DNA of 64,000 nucleotides, taken from assembly GCA_050290865.1 (NCBI GenBank), contig JBNKIW010000002.1:124001-188000 (forward strand), given 5' to 3'. Position numbers and translations under genes: made by a program. The DNA comes from JARRLC01 sp050290865. GTDB lineage: Bacteria > Pseudomonadota > Alphaproteobacteria > Rhizobiales > Rhodomicrobiaceae. The notes beneath the pieces were generated by a model that was given only the letters and a program-made list of their open reading frames with translations, did not search any database and was not told where the DNA came from. This document shows positions 8,132 to 16,943 of the stretch, piece by piece; position 1 is the stretch's first letter, and every line of letters starts with the position of its first letter.

Positions 8132-8626
8132 TTACGCGGCTTCGTGCGGCGCGAAGCAACTCGCACAGGTGCCCTGAATCTCCAGAACCGTCTCCGAAAT
8201 ACGGAAGCCGCTGGCCTGGGTCATCGACTTGAGCGCGTCCCAAGCCTCCGGAGCATCGGTTTCCGCAACCCGATGGCAATGCTCGCAGACCAGCACGACA
8301 ACCGATTTGTCATTGTCATGATGGGCGAGACAGGCGAAAAAGGCATTCTTGCTTTCCAGCCGGTGCACGAGACCGGCCTGCGCCAGCACCTCAATGATGC
8401 GGTATACCGAAATCGGCGCCAGCCTCCGGCCGTCGAGGCTGAGTTTGTCGATGATTTCATAAGCGCCGAGTGCCTGATGAGACGACAGCAATACACGCAG
8501 AACACTTTCACGCAATTCAGTGAGTTTTACTCCCTTTTGAGAGCAAATCCTGCGTGCGCGCATGATTGCTCCATCAATACAGGCCCGGTGATCATGTTCT
8601 GGCAACGGAAAAAGAACATCCATCAT
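8132..8626 (-). CDS. zur: Fur-family transcriptional regulator, Zur type
   Basis: A 164-residue repressor of the Fur superfamily. The N-terminal winged helix (about 20-95) is followed by a dimerisation domain with His-rich segments and two CxxC pairs (Cys-Glu-His-Cys and Cys-Ala-Ser-Cys), the structural zinc site. The N-terminal His-Asp-His-x-x-Cys segment is typical of alphaproteobacterial Zur. The frame opens further upstream to 8716, but GAGGAGG lies seven bases before the ATG at 8626, so that start is chosen; this leaves an AT-rich promoter/operator zone free. It is divergent from an ECF-type ATPase gene. The symbol is an inference from motif pattern; Fur or another metal specificity cannot be excluded. 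Confidence 0.8.
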   Translation of the reverse strand: MMDVLFPLPEHDHRACIDGAIMRARRICSQKGVKLTELRESVLRVLLSSHQALGAYEIIDKLSLDGRRLAPISVYRIIEVLAQAGLVHRLESKNAFFACLAHHDNDKSVVVLVCEHCHRVAETDAPEAWDALKSMTQASGFRISETVLEIQGTCASCFAPHEAA

Positions 8627-8660
8627 CGCGCCACCTCCTCGTTCGCCCGTCCCAGGCAAC

Positions 8661-8750
8661 AGATATGTAACATTATTATACGCATTTGCTGGCAAACTCG
8701 CTCCCTTTGCCTTCATCCCTATTCTTATATTTTACTTAAATAACGCCGCC
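8661..8750. promoter_or_regulatory. Divergent AT-rich promoter region between zur and the ECF-type ATPase
   Basis: The 135 bp between the zur start (8626) and the ATPase start (8762) contains an AT-rich stretch around 8664-8690 (ATGTAACATTATTATACGCAT is an imperfect dyad) and a second near 8721-8744. Zur operators are AT-rich dyads containing TGTTATAACA-like cores. The resemblance here is only partial, so an operator is plausible but not shown. Confidence 0.3.
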
Positions 8751-8761
8751 GAAGAAACCCC

Positions 8762-9436
8762 ATGATTGAAATCCGCAATGTGAGCCACGATTTCGGCGGT
8801 CCGCCAGTGTTGTGCAACATTTCGCTCCACCTTGCTGAGAAGCGCATAGCAATCATTGGAAACAACGGTTCTGGCAAGACAACGCTGGCGCGGATGCTCA
8901 ATGCGCTCCTGTTGCCGAAACGGGGCGAGGTGGCGGTGGATGACATTTTGACGCACCTTGACGCCGCGCGTGTCCGCCGCCTTGCCGGTTATGTCTTTCA
9001 AAATCCCGAACATCAGATCGTCATGCCGACGCTGGAGGAAGATCTGGCTTTCGGGCTATGGAACATGAACCTTGGCAAGGCCGCAATACGCAAACGTGTC
9101 GATGCCATGGTCAAGGCCTACGGGCTGGAGGCCAAGCGCGCCTCGCCCGCCCATCTCCTGAGCGGAGGTGAGCAGAAGCTTCTCACGCTGCTTTCGGTGC
9201 TCATCATGGAGCCGCGCTACATCATTTTCGACGAGCCGATGAATTCGCTCGATCACGCCACCCGGCGCCGTCTCGCCGCGGTGATGGACGGCCTGGCGCA
9301 ATCGGTGATCACGATTACGCACGATTTCGACGCGATCGCTCACTACGATCGCGCCATACTCCTTCACGAAGGCCGGGTCGCCGCCGACGGCCCGCCAGCC
9401 GAAACCGTGCGCCGGTATCTTGAGATCGCCGGATAA
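8762..9436 (+). CDS. ECF-type (BioM/CbiO-like) ABC transporter ATPase, orphan
   Basis: A 224-residue ABC ATPase. Walker A is Gly-Asn-Asn-Gly-Ser-Gly-Lys-Thr-Thr near residue 35, the Q-loop Val-Phe-Gln-Asn-Pro-Glu-His-Gln near 80, the signature Leu-Ser-Gly-Gly-Glu-Gln near 137, Walker B Ile-Ile-Phe-Asp-Glu-Pro near 157 and the switch His near 184. The Phe-Gln-Asn-Pro-x-x-Gln-Ile motif and short length place it with energy-coupling-factor ATPases such as BioM and CbiO, which power vitamin or metal uptake with an EcfT subunit and a substrate-binding S subunit. Neither partner is nearby: the next gene converges after 13 bp. It is divergent from zur, hinting at metal control, which is inference. 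Confidence 0.85.
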   Translation: MIEIRNVSHDFGGPPVLCNISLHLAEKRIAIIGNNGSGKTTLARMLNALLLPKRGEVAVDDILTHLDAARVRRLAGYVFQNPEHQIVMPTLEEDLAFGLWNMNLGKAAIRKRVDAMVKAYGLEAKRASPAHLLSGGEQKLLTLLSVLIMEPRYIIFDEPMNSLDHATRRRLAAVMDGLAQSVITITHDFDAIAHYDRAILLHEGRVAADGPPAETVRRYLEIAG

Positions 9437-9449
9437 GCGCGCGCCCGCG

Positions 9450-10886
9450 TCAGACGCCCTGTTCGACGACGAACTTCGTGCGCAGGAATGCTTCCAACCC
9501 CTCGATGCCTCCCTCGGAGCCGAATCCGGACTCGTTCACGCCGCCGAACGGCGTCTCGGCCAGCCCCAGCGCCGGAATGTTCACGCCGACCATGCCCACT
9601 TCCAGTGCGTCGGCGAGTTGCGCCGCCTTGCCGCCATCGGTCGTGAACGCATAAGACGCGAGGCCGAAAGGCAGGCTGTTGGCGCGCTCGACAACCTCGT
9701 CCAGGGTCTTGAACGGCGTAACCGGCGCGACCGGCCCGAACGGCTCCTCGCGCATGATCCGCGCCGTGTCGGGGACATCCCTCATCACCGTCGGCGCATA
9801 GAAATAGCCGCGATTGCCGAGCCGCTCGCCGCCGGTCAGCACGTCGGCGCCATGCTCACGCGCGTCGGCGACGAAGCTTTCCATCACTTCCAGGCGGCGC
9901 GGCGCGATCAGCGGCCCCATCCGCACACCATCCTCCAGGCCGTTGCCGACCTTCACCCCGCGCGCATATTCGGCAAAACCATCGACGAAGGCCTCGTACA
10001 CGCCCTCCTGGACGTAGAAGCGCGTCGGGGAAACGCAGACCTGCCCGGCGTTGCGGAATTTAGACGTAGCGATGGTTTTCAGCGCCCGCGCCAGGTCGGC
10101 GTCGTCGAAAACGATGACCGGTGCGTGCCCGCCCAACTCCATCGTGCAGCGTTTCACGGTGTCCGCGGCCAGTTTCATGATGTGCTTGCCGATGGGTACG
10201 CTGCCGGTGAACGACACTTTGCGCGGAATGGGCGAGGCGAGGACATGCCGCGATACCTCGTCCGGCACGCCGAACACGACGTTGAGCACGCCCGCCGGGA
10301 GCCCCGCATCCTGGAAGGCGCGGGCGATGGCGATGGCGGTGCCCGGCGTTTCCTCCGCAGGCTTGATAATGATCGAGCAGCCCGCGCCGAGCGCGCCCGC
10401 GATCTTGCGAATGGCGTTGGTGCCGGGGAAGTTCCACGCCACGAAGGCGCAGGTCGGGCCGACTGGCTCCTTCATGACCATCTGCCGCGTATTGGGGACA
10501 CGCGGCGGGATCAGGCGGCCATAGGCGCGCTTGCCTTCCTCGGCATACCAGCGCGTGACGTCGATGGCGAACTGGATTTCGGCCTTCGCCTCGGGCAGCG
10601 GCTTGCCCATTTCGAGGGTGAGCGTGCGCGCGATATTGTCGAGGCGCTCCTCCATGATCCGGGCGGCTTTCTCCATCACCTGCTGGCGCTTCGCCGCCGT
10701 CTGCGCGCGCCACACTTTGAAGCCTTCCGCCGAGGCTGCCAGCGCGCGGTCGAGATCAGCGGCGGAAGCGTGCGGAAGCTGGCCGAGGACCTCCTCGGTC
10801 GCCGGGTTGATCACGGGCTCGCTCTTGCCCGATGTCCCCTGGCCGAATTCGCCACCGATGAGGAGTTCCAGCTTTTCGTAAGACAT
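9450..10886 (-). CDS. Aldehyde dehydrogenase, succinate-semialdehyde type
   Basis: A 478-residue NAD(P)-dependent aldehyde dehydrogenase. The catalytic Glu lies in Met-Glu-Leu-Gly-Gly-His-Ala-Pro near residue 253 and the catalytic Cys in Asn-Ala-Gly-Gln-Val-Cys-Val near 287. The Ser-Phe-Thr-Gly-Ser nucleotide-binding motif precedes them. Overall it is closest in pattern to GabD-type succinate-semialdehyde dehydrogenases, though other medium-chain semialdehydes are possible. The frame extends upstream to 11012, but AGGAAA sits before the ATG at 10886, which also gives the usual family N-terminus. It is not in an obvious operon; the ECF ATPase gene converges on it. Confidence 0.88.
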   Translation of the reverse strand: MSYEKLELLIGGEFGQGTSGKSEPVINPATEEVLGQLPHASAADLDRALAASAEGFKVWRAQTAAKRQQVMEKAARIMEERLDNIARTLTLEMGKPLPEAKAEIQFAIDVTRWYAEEGKRAYGRLIPPRVPNTRQMVMKEPVGPTCAFVAWNFPGTNAIRKIAGALGAGCSIIIKPAEETPGTAIAIARAFQDAGLPAGVLNVVFGVPDEVSRHVLASPIPRKVSFTGSVPIGKHIMKLAADTVKRCTMELGGHAPVIVFDDADLARALKTIATSKFRNAGQVCVSPTRFYVQEGVYEAFVDGFAEYARGVKVGNGLEDGVRMGPLIAPRRLEVMESFVADAREHGADVLTGGERLGNRGYFYAPTVMRDVPDTARIMREEPFGPVAPVTPFKTLDEVVERANSLPFGLASYAFTTDGGKAAQLADALEVGMVGVNIPALGLAETPFGGVNESGFGSEGGIEGLEAFLRTKFVVEQGV

Positions 10887-11075
10887 ATGGCGCGTTTCCT
10901 GCAGTTTCTTGAGCGTAGGCGTGCTGAACCGTCGGCTTCGCGGACACGATTGGAACATCGCCGCGAGGGCCGGATCCGTCAAATCCGTAAACCCGCACCG
11001 AATTGTCGGCAAGGATTAATTCTGTGTTGCGAGGTCGGAAATCAAGCGGCGAGGACGGGAAGGCCTTGCCAGCCC

Positions 11076-11393
11076 TCAGCCGGACTCCCCGCCATCCTCG
11101 CTCCTCCGCCGCTCGACCTTCAGCGCCGCCTTGGCGAGGAGATGCGCGGCGACCGGCGCGGTAATGAACAGAAACAGCGAGATGGCCAGTTCGCGCAGGC
11201 TCAGCGCGCCCTTGACGACGCTTGCGTGAACGAGTGCGGCGACGACCAGCGCGCCGAGCCCGAGCGTCGTCGCCTTTGTCGGTCCGTGAAGGCGGGTGAA
11301 GATGTCGGGCAAGCGGGCGAGACCGATCGAGCCGATCAGCGCGAAGGCCGCTCCGATGAGCACCAGTATTGAGACGACGATCTCCGCAAACAT
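11076..11393 (-). CDS. mrpG: Mrp/Pha cation:proton antiporter subunit G
   Basis: A 105-residue protein with three membrane helices, containing the MrpG family segment Gly-Leu-Ala-Arg-Leu-Pro-Asp-x-Phe-Thr-Arg-Leu-His (about 25-38) and the following Lys-Ala-Thr-Thr-Leu-Gly. It is the last gene of a six-gene operon running leftwards from 16873. MrpG is a small subunit of the multi-subunit Na+(K+)/H+ antiporter in the cytoplasmic membrane. It starts 8 bp after the mrpF stop. Confidence 0.92.
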   Translation of the reverse strand: MFAEIVVSILVLIGAAFALIGSIGLARLPDIFTRLHGPTKATTLGLGALVVAALVHASVVKGALSLRELAISLFLFITAPVAAHLLAKAALKVERRRSEDGGESG

Positions 11394-11401
11394 GGCCGCT
11401 C

Positions 11402-11671
11402 CTATTCGATGATGTCGCCGCCGAGGAGGAATTTGCAGAGCGCGGCCGTGCTCACGAACCCCAACATGGCGATGAACAGCGCGGCCTCGAAATAGACCGC
11501 GCTCGACAGGGTGATGCCGACGAGCAGAACGAGGCCGATGGTGTTGACCGCCAGCGTGTCGAGCGCGAGGATGCGGTCGGGCGCGCTGGGGCCGCGCACG
11601 AGCCGCCAGAGGCTCAGGGCCATGGCCCCCGCGATCATGGCGAAGGCGGCGGGCAGGGCGATGCTCAGCAT
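11402..11671 (-). CDS. mrpF: Mrp/Pha cation:proton antiporter subunit F
   Basis: An 89-residue three-helix membrane protein with the MrpF motif Arg-Gly-Pro-Ser-Ala-Pro-Asp-Arg-Ile-Leu-Ala-Leu-Asp near residue 26-38. The frame remains open far upstream to 12256, but that part is a shadow of mrpE. The start at 11671 overlaps the mrpE stop by 7 bp, the expected coupling in this operon. MrpF assembles with MrpE and MrpG in the antiporter complex. Confidence 0.92.
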   Translation of the reverse strand: MLSIALPAAFAMIAGAMALSLWRLVRGPSAPDRILALDTLAVNTIGLVLLVGITLSSAVYFEAALFIAMLGFVSTAALCKFLLGGDIIE

Positions 11672-12162
11672 TGGAAGATCTCCTTGAGAGGCGCTTCGTA
11701 GCGGGCCTTGATCTTGTCGATGACCGCCGCCTTGTCCTTGATGTTGAGGGCGTGGAGACAGAGGAGCTTGCGCTCGCGGTCGATGTCGATGGACACGGTG
11801 CCCGGTGTCAGCGACGCGATGCTGGCGAGAACCGTGGCGGCGAACGGATCGTCGATATCGAGCGGGACTTCGAGAAAACCGGGCGTGATCCGGTCCAGCG
11901 GTCCGAGCACGAGACGCGCCACCTGCCAGTTGGCGACGATGATGTCCCACAGGATGCGCAGGAACAGCAAGACCACCGTCCGGGGCCGGGCGAGGCGGGG
12001 ACGCCGGGGCCAGAAGTGAACCGTGATCCTGGGGATGGTGACGCCGAGCGCCGCCCCCAGCATTACCTGCCCGAAATCCGGCGAAGGCGCGAGCGCGAGC
12101 CACAGCGCGAGAATGGCGAGGCTGACGAATGGCTGGGGCAGGAGGTGTTTGATCGCGGTCAT
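11665..12162 (-). CDS. mrpE: Mrp/Pha cation:proton antiporter subunit E
   Basis: A 165-residue protein with two N-terminal hydrophobic segments and one around 65-90, followed by a soluble C-terminal domain containing Leu-Thr-Pro-Gly-Thr-Val-Ser-Ile-Asp, the family hallmark. It overlaps mrpD by 4 bp upstream and mrpF by 7 bp downstream. MrpE is needed for assembly and stability of the antiporter rather than for ion translocation itself. Confidence 0.92.
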   Translation of the reverse strand: MTAIKHLLPQPFVSLAILALWLALAPSPDFGQVMLGAALGVTIPRITVHFWPRRPRLARPRTVVLLFLRILWDIIVANWQVARLVLGPLDRITPGFLEVPLDIDDPFAATVLASIASLTPGTVSIDIDRERKLLCLHALNIKDKAAVIDKIKARYEAPLKEIFQC

Positions 12163-13703
12163 GGGCGGCGCTCCCGCTGAATTTTCGGCTTCGCACCGAG
12201 CACTGCGCTGATGTAGCCGGCGCGATCATGGAGCTGCGCGGCGGCGGCGCGGGCATAGGCGGCGACCGGAGCGGCGGCGAGCGTCAGCGCCGGGCTGGCG
12301 GCAGCGAGAAGCGCGAGCGCTATCACCGGCCCGCGTGCGAGGCGTTCGCCGCGCGGCATCTTCGCAGCAGCCGCGAGGTCAGGCCGTCCCGGCTCCCAGA
12401 AAAAGGCGCTGGCCGCACGGGCAAGGACGAGGGCCACCGTCAGCCCAGAGACGAGCAGCACCCCCCAGAACCACCAGCCGGACGCGCTGCCTGCCACCGA
12501 CTGCAACAACATGATCTTGCCGAGAAAGCCCGACAGCGGCGGCACCCCGCTGACCGCGACGGCGAGGACGAGGAACACCGCGCCCAGCCCGACACGGCTG
12601 TGGAGCGACGGTCCTTTACGGATGCTGTCGGTAAAGTCGCCGCGCTGCCCGGCGATCGCGCCCGCCACCAGGAACAGCCCGCCCGTGATCAGCGTCGTGT
12701 GGGGGATGTAGTAGAGCGCGGCGGCGGCGCTCTGTGTCCCGCCCATGGAGATGGCCGCCAGCAGCGTTCCGGCCGAGACGAGCACCAGATTGGCCGCCAC
12801 GCCCGCGAAATGCGCTGCCGCCAGCGCACCCGCGGTCCCGAGCGCGACCGTCGCCAGCGCCAGCACCAGGAGCCACGGCGAAAGCAGGCTGGCCGTGAAA
12901 GGCGCGGCGGCAAAGGCAATGACCGAGACACGGAGAAGCGCGGCGATGCCGACCTTGGTCAGAAGCGCGAACAGGGCGGCAACCGGTGGGCTGGCCGCGC
13001 TGTAGACATGCGGCAGCCAGAAGGACAGAGGCAGCAGCGCCGCCTTCAGCGCGAAAACCGCAACGAGAAGCACCGCCGCTGTCCGCACCAGCGCCTGATC
13101 GCCAGCGGGCACGCGGGGCAGCATCGCGGCGACATCGGCGAGATTGAGCGTGCCGAGCGTCCCGTAGAGGAGGGCGAGCGCCACCAGGAACAGCGCCGAA
13201 CCGGCGAGATTGAGGACGACATAGGCCAGCCCGGCGCGCGCCCGTTCCAGCCCGCCGCCATGCGCGAGGAGGATGTAGGAGGCGAGCAGCAGGATTTCGA
13301 AGAACACGAAAAGATTGAAAAGATCGCCCGCGAGAAAGGCGCCGTTGATCCCGGCGAGCTGGATAAGGAAGACGGCGTGGAAATGGCGGCCAGCGGCATC
13401 GGCCCCGGCTATGGCGTAGAGCAGGGCAGGGAGCGCGAGCGCTGCGGTAAGCGCGGTCATCATCGCCGAAAGCCGGTCGAGCACGAGGACGATGCCGAAG
13501 GGCGCGGGCCAGTCGCCGAGTCGGTAGACGCGGAACGCGCCGTCATCGGCAAGCATCAGGCCCCAAGCCGCGACCACCACCAGCGCGAGAACCGCCGTGA
13601 GCGAGACCGCACGCGCGGCGGCAAGTCCGGCGCGGTGTACGAGCAGCGACAGGATCGCAGCGGCAAGCGGGATGAGAACGGGCAGGATCGGCAAATGGGT
13701 CAT
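12159..13703 (-). CDS. mrpD: Mrp/Pha cation:proton antiporter subunit D
   Basis: A 514-residue polytopic protein (about 14 helices) of the proton-conducting NADH-quinone oxidoreductase family (ND2/4/5-like). The conserved Lys in the Ala-Leu-Leu-Pro-Leu-Ser-Phe-Trp-Leu-Pro-His segment near residue 220 and the preceding Phe-Phe-Glu-Ile helix (about 135) match antiporter-like subunits. It ends in a Lys/Arg-rich cytoplasmic tail. ATGA-type 4 bp overlaps with both mrpC and mrpE show tight translational coupling. With MrpA it provides the ion and proton pathways. Confidence 0.93.
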   Translation of the reverse strand: MTHLPILPVLIPLAAAILSLLVHRAGLAAARAVSLTAVLALVVVAAWGLMLADDGAFRVYRLGDWPAPFGIVLVLDRLSAMMTALTAALALPALLYAIAGADAAGRHFHAVFLIQLAGINGAFLAGDLFNLFVFFEILLLASYILLAHGGGLERARAGLAYVVLNLAGSALFLVALALLYGTLGTLNLADVAAMLPRVPAGDQALVRTAAVLLVAVFALKAALLPLSFWLPHVYSAASPPVAALFALLTKVGIAALLRVSVIAFAAAPFTASLLSPWLLVLALATVALGTAGALAAAHFAGVAANLVLVSAGTLLAAISMGGTQSAAAALYYIPHTTLITGGLFLVAGAIAGQRGDFTDSIRKGPSLHSRVGLGAVFLVLAVAVSGVPPLSGFLGKIMLLQSVAGSASGWWFWGVLLVSGLTVALVLARAASAFFWEPGRPDLAAAAKMPRGERLARGPVIALALLAAASPALTLAAAPVAAYARAAAAQLHDRAGYISAVLGAKPKIQRERRP

Positions 13704-14035
13704 CGCTCATCCCGCGTGTCGACATGGCTGGTTCCGCTCTCGCCTTTTGCCCTGAGCGCCAGGGCGAGGAGATAGGCGGTCATGGCGAAACCGATCACGA
13801 TGGCGGTGAGCACGAGCGCCTGCGGCAAGGGGTCGGCGAGGGTCCCGGTATCGGGCGCGGCGGTGACGAGCGGCGGTGCGGCGGCACCGATCCGCCCGCT
13901 TACCAGAATGAGCGCATTGACGGCGTAGGACAGGAGAGTCAGTCCAAGAACGATGGAGACGCTGTGCGGCCGCAGCAGCAGGTAGATCCCGCAGGCGGTG
14001 AGCAGTCCGACGCCAAGGGCGACGATGATTTCCAC
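13700..14035 (-). CDS. mrpC: Mrp/Pha cation:proton antiporter subunit C
   Basis: A 111-residue three-helix protein homologous to NuoK, with Gly-Ile-Tyr-Leu-Leu-Leu-Arg near 16 and the Asp/Pro-rich loop followed by Pro-Leu-Pro-Gln-Ala-Leu-Val-Leu-Thr-Ala-Ile-Val-Ile near 88-100, the most conserved part of the family. The start is GTG at 14035, 3 bp after the mrpA stop, with GAGGAA just upstream. Confidence 0.92.
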   Translation of the reverse strand: MEIIVALGVGLLTACGIYLLLRPHSVSIVLGLTLLSYAVNALILVSGRIGAAAPPLVTAAPDTGTLADPLPQALVLTAIVIGFAMTAYLLALALRAKGESGTSHVDTRDER

Positions 14036-14038
14036 GGG

Positions 14039-16873
14039 CTATTCCTCCGCCTGTCGCGGCGCGGCGCGGCCAAGTTCACGCTGGCTCAATGCCCCCAGTT
14101 CGGAGAGTACCAGGAGTACGCAGGCCACCACCACCAGCCAGACGCCGAGATCGAAAGCCATCGCGGACGCCAGTTCGAATGCGCCGATGAGCGGCCGGTG
14201 GAAATGGCTGAACGCGCCGGTCAGGAACGGGCGGCTGAAAGCCAAGCTAGCAAGACCCGTCAGCGCAGCGATAGCCAGCCCGGCGCCGAGCATCTTGACG
14301 TAGTCGGCGCTGAGGCGGGCACTGGCGAAGGTGGTTCCGGCCGCCATGTATTGCAGGATGAAAGCGACCGACGTGATCAGTCCGGCGATGAAGCCGCCGC
14401 CCGGCGCATTGTGTCCGCGCAGGAAGACATAGACCGCCACCGCGAGCAGCAGCGGCAGAAGCGGCCGCATCAGCATGGCGAGCATGACGGGATAGCGGTC
14501 GGCGTCGTTGGCGGCGCGGCCTGCATGAGGCGTGAGTCGCAAGCCGTCCAGCACAGCCTGCAGCCCGAGCGCCGCTAAGACCAGCACGGTGATTTCGCCC
14601 AGCGTGTCGAAGCCGCGGAAATCCACCAGGATGACATTGACCACGTTGCCGCCACCGCCGCCAGGCAGCGCATTGGCGAGGAAGTAGCCGGACACGGTGT
14701 CGAAGGGCCGCGTCAGCATCGCATAGGTCAGCGCGGCCATGCCCCCGCCACCACCGAGAGCAAGCAGAACATCGCGCGTCTTGTGCGAAACCGTCCCCGT
14801 TGCCGGAAGCTCGCCCGGCAGGAAACGCAGTGCTAGCAGCAGGAGGACAATCGTCACGACTTCCACCGACAGCTGTGTCAGCGCGAGATCGGGCGCGGCG
14901 AAACGGATGAAGGCGAGGGCCATGATCAGCCCCGCCACGCTCATGAAGATGATGGCGATGAACGGCTGGCGGTGAAAGTAGACGGTGCCGCCAGCGCTGA
15001 GCGCGAGTGCCGCGAGGGCGCCGACTGCGGCAGCGTCGGGTGCCGTGCCCCCGAGCGGCCCCGCGATCGTCGCAGGCGGCGCACTCGACCATGCCCACCC
15101 GCCGAGCGCCAGCACGAAGACGAGGAACAACGCGAGGTATCTTTGCAGCGATCCGTTGTCAGCGACGCGTATGAGCCACGCGGAAGCGCGCGCCGCGCCG
15201 CGATAGGTGCGCTCGAAAACCAGCGGGCTGGCGATCCGCGGGAACAGCGCTTCGTGTGCCGCGAAAAGGCGGTGGCGGCGCGAATAGTGCAGGATGCCGC
15301 CGCCAAGCGCCACGACGCTCATGACGAGCGGCGGGTTAAACCCGTGCCAGATCGCCAGCTTGAAATCCGGCGCGCCGCCGGCCAGCGTGGCATCCGCTGC
15401 GGCCACGAGAAACGGCCCCACCGTGAGCTGCGGCAGAAAACCGACCAGCAGCACGAGAGCGACCAGGATCGCCACCGGCAGCCGCATCCAGAATGGTGGT
15501 TCGTGCGGCACGCGCGGCAGGTCCAGCGGTTCGCCGTTGAAAAACACGTCGTGGACGAACCGCGCGGAATAGGCCACCGAAAGCACGCCCGCGACGGTGG
15601 CGAAGGCTGGCAGCAGAAAGGCGGCGTATCCCTCGAAGGCCGGGTTGTTCACTGTCTCGGCAAAGAACATTTCCTTCGACAAAAAGCCGTTCAGGAGCGG
15701 AACCCCGGCCATCGCTCCGGCGGCGAGGATCCCGAGCACGGCGGTCTGCGGCATGTATTTGAACAGGCCGTTGATGCGCCGCATGTCGCGGGTGCCGCAT
15801 TCATGATCGATGATGCCCGCCGCCATGAATAGCGACGCCTTGAAGATCGCATGATTGACGATGTGAAAGAGACCGGCCACGGCGGTCATGCGCGTGTCGA
15901 GCCCGAAAAGGAGCGTGATCAGGCCGAGATGGCTGATGGTCGAATAGGCCAGCAGGCCTTTGAAGTCATGCTTCAGGAGCGCGACATAGGCCCCGTAGAC
16001 GAAGGTCACGCCGCCCGTGGTCCCGACCAGGATCAGCCAGAGATCGGTCCCCGACAACGCCGGATAGAGGCGGGCGAGCAGGAATACGCCGGCTTTCACC
16101 ATGGTGGCCGAGTGCAGATAGGCACTGACCGGCGTGGGCGCGGCCATGGCATTGGGCAGCCAGAAATGAAACGGGAATTGCGCGGACTTGGTGAAAGCGC
16201 CGATGAGGACGAGCACTAGTATCAGGGGGTAGAGCGGATGGGCGCGGACCAGCCCGCCGAGCGGGAGCACTTCGGAAAACTCGAAACTTCCGGCCACGTG
16301 CCCGAGCAGGAGAAGCCCCGCCAGCAGCGCCAGTCCGCCACCGCCGGTGACGGCCAGCGCTATGCGCGCCGCGATGCGCCCGTCATGCGTCTCGTACCGG
16401 TAGGCGATGAGCAGGAACGAGGCCAGGCTCGTCATCTCCCAGAAGACGAGCATCAAGAGGATATTCTCCGCCAGCACCACGCCGAGCATGCCCCCGGCAA
16501 AAGCCAGCAGTAGCGCGAGGAAACGGCCGAGCCGGTCGCTGTCCGGGAGGTAGTAGGTGGCGTACAGAACGATCAGCAGTCCGATGCCGAGGATGAGAAG
16601 CGCGAACATCAGCCCCAGCCCGTCGAACCTGAGCGCGATGTTCAGCCCCCATTCGGGCAGCCAGGGCAGCCGAAGGATGGCGATTTCGCCCGCCAGAACC
16701 CGCCCGGAAAGCGGCGCAAGCGCAGCGAGCCCGAGGGTCAGAAACGCTGCGGCGGTCCATGCGGCGGTGCTCCGCGAATGGCGCTCGGCGGCGATCACGG
16801 CGGGGACGCCGAAAATCGGCGCGAGCAGGACCAAGCTGAGAAGTGCGGCATCCATAAGGGCTTGATAGTGCAT
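14039..16873 (-). CDS. mrpA: Mrp/Pha antiporter subunit A fused to subunit B
   Basis: A 944-residue membrane protein. Residues about 1-500 form the ND5-like antiporter core with the Phe-Trp-Glu-Met-Thr-Ser-Leu helix and Lys-Ser-Ala-Gln-Phe-Pro-Phe-His-Phe-Trp-Leu-Pro, in which the Lys and His are conserved. About 600-770 carry the extra MrpA C-terminal region. From about 790 to the end lies a complete MrpB domain, including Arg-Gly-His-Asn-Ala-Pro-Gly-Gly-Gly-Phe. The fusion explains why no separate mrpB is present, and it is the form seen in the six-gene alphaproteobacterial Pha operons. It is the first gene; the nif operon ends 156 bp upstream on the same strand, with a palindromic repeat between. 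Confidence 0.93.
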   Translation of the reverse strand: MHYQALMDAALLSLVLLAPIFGVPAVIAAERHSRSTAAWTAAAFLTLGLAALAPLSGRVLAGEIAILRLPWLPEWGLNIALRFDGLGLMFALLILGIGLLIVLYATYYLPDSDRLGRFLALLLAFAGGMLGVVLAENILLMLVFWEMTSLASFLLIAYRYETHDGRIAARIALAVTGGGGLALLAGLLLLGHVAGSFEFSEVLPLGGLVRAHPLYPLILVLVLIGAFTKSAQFPFHFWLPNAMAAPTPVSAYLHSATMVKAGVFLLARLYPALSGTDLWLILVGTTGGVTFVYGAYVALLKHDFKGLLAYSTISHLGLITLLFGLDTRMTAVAGLFHIVNHAIFKASLFMAAGIIDHECGTRDMRRINGLFKYMPQTAVLGILAAGAMAGVPLLNGFLSKEMFFAETVNNPAFEGYAAFLLPAFATVAGVLSVAYSARFVHDVFFNGEPLDLPRVPHEPPFWMRLPVAILVALVLLVGFLPQLTVGPFLVAAADATLAGGAPDFKLAIWHGFNPPLVMSVVALGGGILHYSRRHRLFAAHEALFPRIASPLVFERTYRGAARASAWLIRVADNGSLQRYLALFLVFVLALGGWAWSSAPPATIAGPLGGTAPDAAAVGALAALALSAGGTVYFHRQPFIAIIFMSVAGLIMALAFIRFAAPDLALTQLSVEVVTIVLLLLALRFLPGELPATGTVSHKTRDVLLALGGGGGMAALTYAMLTRPFDTVSGYFLANALPGGGGGNVVNVILVDFRGFDTLGEITVLVLAALGLQAVLDGLRLTPHAGRAANDADRYPVMLAMLMRPLLPLLLAVAVYVFLRGHNAPGGGFIAGLITSVAFILQYMAAGTTFASARLSADYVKMLGAGLAIAALTGLASLAFSRPFLTGAFSHFHRPLIGAFELASAMAFDLGVWLVVVACVLLVLSELGALSQRELGRAAPRQAEE

Positions 16874-16943
16874 GTGCCGGGCCGATCAAGGCCTGATTGC
16901 GCCGTCGCCGCCGCTCATGGACAGGATTTGGCACGTCCGCCTG

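Noticed and set aside
8661..8690. A definite Zur box
   Set aside because: The dyad is imperfect and matches the Zur consensus only in part, so it is kept as a low-confidence regulatory region only.
9420..11372. A 650-codon plus-strand open frame
   Set aside because: It is antisense to the aldehyde dehydrogenase and mrpG, has an Arg/His-rich shadow-type translation, and lacks a ribosome-binding site.
12228..13775. A 515-codon plus-strand open frame
   Set aside because: It lies antisense to mrpD. Its Arg/Glu/Gly-rich translation is the usual product of reading high-GC membrane-protein DNA backwards.
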